Assembly (NCBI RefSeq): GCF_030704685.1
Contig: NZ_JAUZDX010000024.1
Location: 1-64,000 of the forward strand
Reading direction: 5' to 3'
Length of the DNA stretch: 64,000 nucleotides
Source: Acidovorax sp. A1169
GTDB lineage: Bacteria; Pseudomonadota; Gammaproteobacteria; Burkholderiales; Burkholderiaceae_C
In this document: positions 61,518 through 64,000 of the stretch, in pieces
How the letters are laid out: each line of letters opens with the position of its first letter
Numbering within the stretch: the first letter of the stretch is position 1
Position numbers and translations under genes: made by a program
Notes under the pieces: generated by a model
The model's database searches: none
Told to the model about the DNA's origin: nothing
What the model saw: the letters and a program-made list of their open reading frames with translations, nothing else

Positions 61518-64000
61518 CGAATCTTGCAATGAAGGGCGCCGCCTACGAACACAACGGCCAGGGCGTTTCGCGCGAGGCCTTCTATGCCATTGCCTGCGAC
61601 CCAGCGCGCAGCGTGGCGGTCGAGGCCTGTGCCGGTGCGGGCAAGACCTGGATGCTGGTCTCGCGCATGCTGCGCGCGCTGCTCGACGGCGCTGCGCCGC
61701 ACGAGATCCTGGCCATCACCTTCACCAAGAAAGCCGCAGGCGAAATGCGCCAGCGCCTGCAGGAATGGCTGGAGCAGTTTGCCGATGCGCCGCTGGACCA
61801 GCTCACGGGTGAACTGGTGGCCCGTGGCCTCCGCCCCGAGCGGGCCCTGGAGCAGCGCGAGGCGCTGAGCGGACTGTACCGGCAGGTCCTGGCCAGCGGC
61901 CGGCCGGTGCAGATCCGCACCTTCCACAGCTGGTTTGCTGCGCTGCTGGGCACGGCGCCGCTGGCGCTATTGCAGGCGCAGGGCCTGCCCGCCAATTTCG
62001 AGCTGCTGGAGGACGATGCCGAGGCCGTGCGCGAGGTGTGGCAGCCCTTTTTGCACGCGGTGGACAGCCACGCCGGCCTGCGCGCCGACTACGAGGCGGC
62101 GGTGTTCCGCCACGGGCGTTCGCAGACGCACAAGGCGCTCGCGGCAGCCTTGTCCAAGCGCGTGGAATTCGACCTGGCCGACGAGGCCGGGGTGGTCGAT
62201 GCCTCGGTGCCCCCGTTCACTGAGCACTGCCCCGAGCTGGCAGGCATGGACAACCCTGCCGATGCGCTGCGCGGCGGCCTCGTGCGCCGCCGCTGGCTCG
62301 ACCGTGCCCAGACCCTGGGGGTGGAGTCGGCCAAAACGCCGCAGAAGGCGGCCGATGCCATCGTCGATGCCTTTGCCTGCGACGACCTCGACCTGCGCCT
62401 GGACCTGCTGCGCAGGGCCATATTCGTGGCCAAGGAAGACCGGCTGTCGAAGAATCTGGAGAAGTTCGCCGCCGCGCAGGAGGCCGAGCCCGAGCTGCAG
62501 CGCCTGCTGCTGGCGCGCCGCCAGCACGACGCCTGGCTGCACCAGCAGCGCATGGCGCGGCTGGCGCGTTGCCTGATCAAAGAATTCGCGGCCGTCAAGA
62601 ACCATCACGGCTGGGTGGACATGAACGACGTGGAGCGCACGGCCCTGGTGATGCTGGCCGACCCGGTGCTCAGCGGCTGGGTGCAGGAGCGGCTCGATGC
62701 ACGCATACGCCACCTGCTGGTCGATGAATTTCAGGACACCAACCCGCTGCAGTGGCAGGCGCTGCACGCCTGGCTCTCGGGCTACGCGGGCTCGGGCGGC
62801 GGTTCCACCGCGCCCAGCGTGTTCATCGTGGGCGACCCCAAGCAGAGCATCTACCGCTTTCGCCGGGCCGAGCCGCAGGTGTTCCTGGCGGCGCAGGCCT
62901 TCGTGCGCAACGGCCTCGGCGGCGACCTGCTCAGCTGCGACCACACGCGCCGCAATGCCACGGGTGTGATTGCCGCCGTGAACGGTGCCTTGGGCACGGC
63001 GCAGGCGCAGGGCGAGACCAGTGGCTTTCGCAAGCACACGACCGAATCGACCGACCCCGGCGAACTGCTGCGCCTGCCGGCCATCGAGCCTCTGGAAACC
63101 AGTGGCTCTGCGGGCGGCGGCCTTCTGGCCTGGCGCGACAGCCTGACCGAGCCGCGCCACGAGGCCGAAGAGACCCAGCGCATGCGCGAGTGCGAGCAGG
63201 CCGCGCGCTGGGTCGCTCAGCAGATCGCCCAGGGCGTGCCGCCCAGGGAGGTGCTGGTGCTGGCGCGCAAGCGCGATCGCCTCGCCTCCATGCAGGACGC
63301 GCTGCGTGCCCTGCACCTGCCCTGCGTGCAGCCCGAGAAGGCCGACCTGTTCGACGCGCCCGAGGTGCAGGACATGGTGGCCCTGCTCGATGCGCTGGTT
63401 TCCACCGGGCACGACCTGTCGCTGGCGCGCGCGCTCAGGTCGCCGCTGTTCGGCCTGGGCGACGATGCGCTGGTGGCGCTTGCGCTGCTGCGCCGCCAGC
63501 CAGAGCATGCCGGCCTGAGCTGGTTCGAACTGCTGCAGCGGCCCGAACTGGTGGATGCCACGCCGGCCGCTGCCGCCGGCCCCGTGCTCGCTCAGTACAA
63601 GGCCTGGGTCGACACCTTGCCCCCGCACGATGCGCTGCACGCCATCTATGCAGAGGGCGACGTGCTGGTCCGCTTTGCGGCGGCGGCGCCGGCCACCCAG
63701 CGCGCAGCGGTGCAGGCCAACCTGCGCGCGCTGCTGGCCGCCGCGCTGCAGCACGATGGCGGGCGCTACCTCACGCCCTATGCCTTCGTGCGCGCCATGA
63801 AGAAGGGCGGCGTGCGTGCGCCAGGACGGGTGGATGCGCAGGCCATCCGCCTGCTAACGGTGCACGGCGCCAAGGGGCTGGAGGCGCAGTGCGTGCTGCT
63901 GCTCGATACCGACACCCGCCCCCAGAAAGCCGAGACCATGGGCGTGCTGGTGGACTGGCCTGGCGAGCAGCCGGTGCCTATGGGCTTTGTCTTCCTGGCC
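61514..64000 (+). CDS. AddA-like UvrD/REP helicase (cut off by window end)
   Basis: An open frame runs from ATG 61514 to the last base, 829 codons without a stop. Superfamily 1A helicase motifs appear in order: Walker A AGAGKT (near residue 40), Ia ITFTKKAAGEMRQR, Walker B with VDEFQDTNPLQW, motif III VGDPKQSIYRFRRA and motif V TVHGAKGLEAQ. Motif VI and any C-terminal nuclease domain lie beyond the window. Coupled to the AddB-like gene by an ATGA overlap, it is the expected helicase partner for recombinational repair. Confidence 0.9.
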   Translation, partial: MTNLAMKGAAYEHNGQGVSREAFYAIACDPARSVAVEACAGAGKTWMLVSRMLRALLDGAAPHEILAITFTKKAAGEMRQRLQEWLEQFADAPLDQLTGELVARGLRPERALEQREALSGLYRQVLASGRPVQIRTFHSWFAALLGTAPLALLQAQGLPANFELLEDDAEAVREVWQPFLHAVDSHAGLRADYEAAVFRHGRSQTHKALAAALSKRVEFDLADEAGVVDASVPPFTEHCPELAGMDNPADALRGGLVRRRWLDRAQTLGVESAKTPQKAADAIVDAFACDDLDLRLDLLRRAIFVAKEDRLSKNLEKFAAAQEAEPELQRLLLARRQHDAWLHQQRMARLARCLIKEFAAVKNHHGWVDMNDVERTALVMLADPVLSGWVQERLDARIRHLLVDEFQDTNPLQWQALHAWLSGYAGSGGGSTAPSVFIVGDPKQSIYRFRRAEPQVFLAAQAFVRNGLGGDLLSCDHTRRNATGVIAAVNGALGTAQAQGETSGFRKHTTESTDPGELLRLPAIEPLETSGSAGGGLLAWRDSLTEPRHEAEETQRMRECEQAARWVAQQIAQGVPPREVLVLARKRDRLASMQDALRALHLPCVQPEKADLFDAPEVQDMVALLDALVSTGHDLSLARALRSPLFGLGDDALVALALLRRQPEHAGLSWFELLQRPELVDATPAAAAGPVLAQYKAWVDTLPPHDALHAIYAEGDVLVRFAAAAPATQRAAVQANLRALLAAALQHDGGRYLTPYAFVRAMKKGGVRAPGRVDAQAIRLLTVHGAKGLEAQCVLLLDTDTRPQKAETMGVLVDWPGEQPVPMGFVFLA

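Overview
The window is a GC-rich (roughly two-thirds G+C) betaproteobacterial chromosome segment. Gene order, protein sequences and codon use point to the family Comamonadaceae (Acidovorax/Alicycliphilus/Diaphorobacter-like). That placement is inferred from familiar gene neighbourhoods, not from a search. I see no prophage, insertion sequence, CRISPR array or rRNA. The first 26 bases are pure G and look like a sequencing or contig-end artefact. The last gene runs off the right edge.

Layout: (1) 50-580, two identical tRNA-Leu(CAG) genes on the minus strand, each with its own terminator, directly abutting an N-terminally short RNase R gene. (2) 3.0-9.0 kb, accessory metabolism: alpha/beta hydrolase with divergent AraC regulator, NAD(P)HX repair enzyme, DadA-like FAD oxidoreductase and amidase. 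(3) 9.2-24.4 kb, the conserved translation and envelope block rpsB-tsf-pyrH-frr-uppS-cdsA-dxr-rseP-bamA-skp-lpxD-fabZ-lpxA-lpxB-rnhB plus a SPOUT rRNA methyltransferase. It links translation elongation, UMP synthesis, ribosome recycling, isoprenoid/undecaprenyl, CDP-DAG, outer-membrane protein assembly and lipid A synthesis. (4) 24.4-31.6 kb, a secreted unknown protein, then carA, an unknown small gene, carB and an AraC regulator. (5) 31.7-50.5 kb, a phosphate-starvation island. It holds a PAS-GGDEF-EAL protein, an OlsB-like/PlcP-like/GT4 lipid-remodelling operon, ppk-sixA, ppx, a FAS1 lipoprotein and pstSCAB-phoU-phoB-phoR. Direct repeats of the CTGTCAT type at 11-base spacing (Pho boxes) precede the lipid operon, ppk, pstS and the FAS1 gene. 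(6) 50.5-56.8 kb, MATE transporter, ArnT-like glycosyltransferase, zinc-free type L31, and a divergent pair: a helix-turn-helix/citrate-synthase fusion facing an unusually arranged CoA-transferase. (7) 57-64 kb, rho, trxA and an AddB/AddA-like nuclease-helicase pair, the second incomplete.

The most coherent biology is region 5. One chromosomal stretch appears to couple phosphate sensing (PhoR/PhoB/PhoU), uptake (PstSCAB), polyphosphate storage and hydrolysis (Ppk/Ppx), and replacement of phospholipids by phosphorus-free lipids. The least understood items are the HTH-citrate synthase/CoA-transferase pair, the gene between carA and carB, the FAS1 lipoprotein under an apparent Pho box, the Ala/Lys-rich protein behind a perfect AT-rich dyad, and a 91-base nested inverted repeat next to rho.
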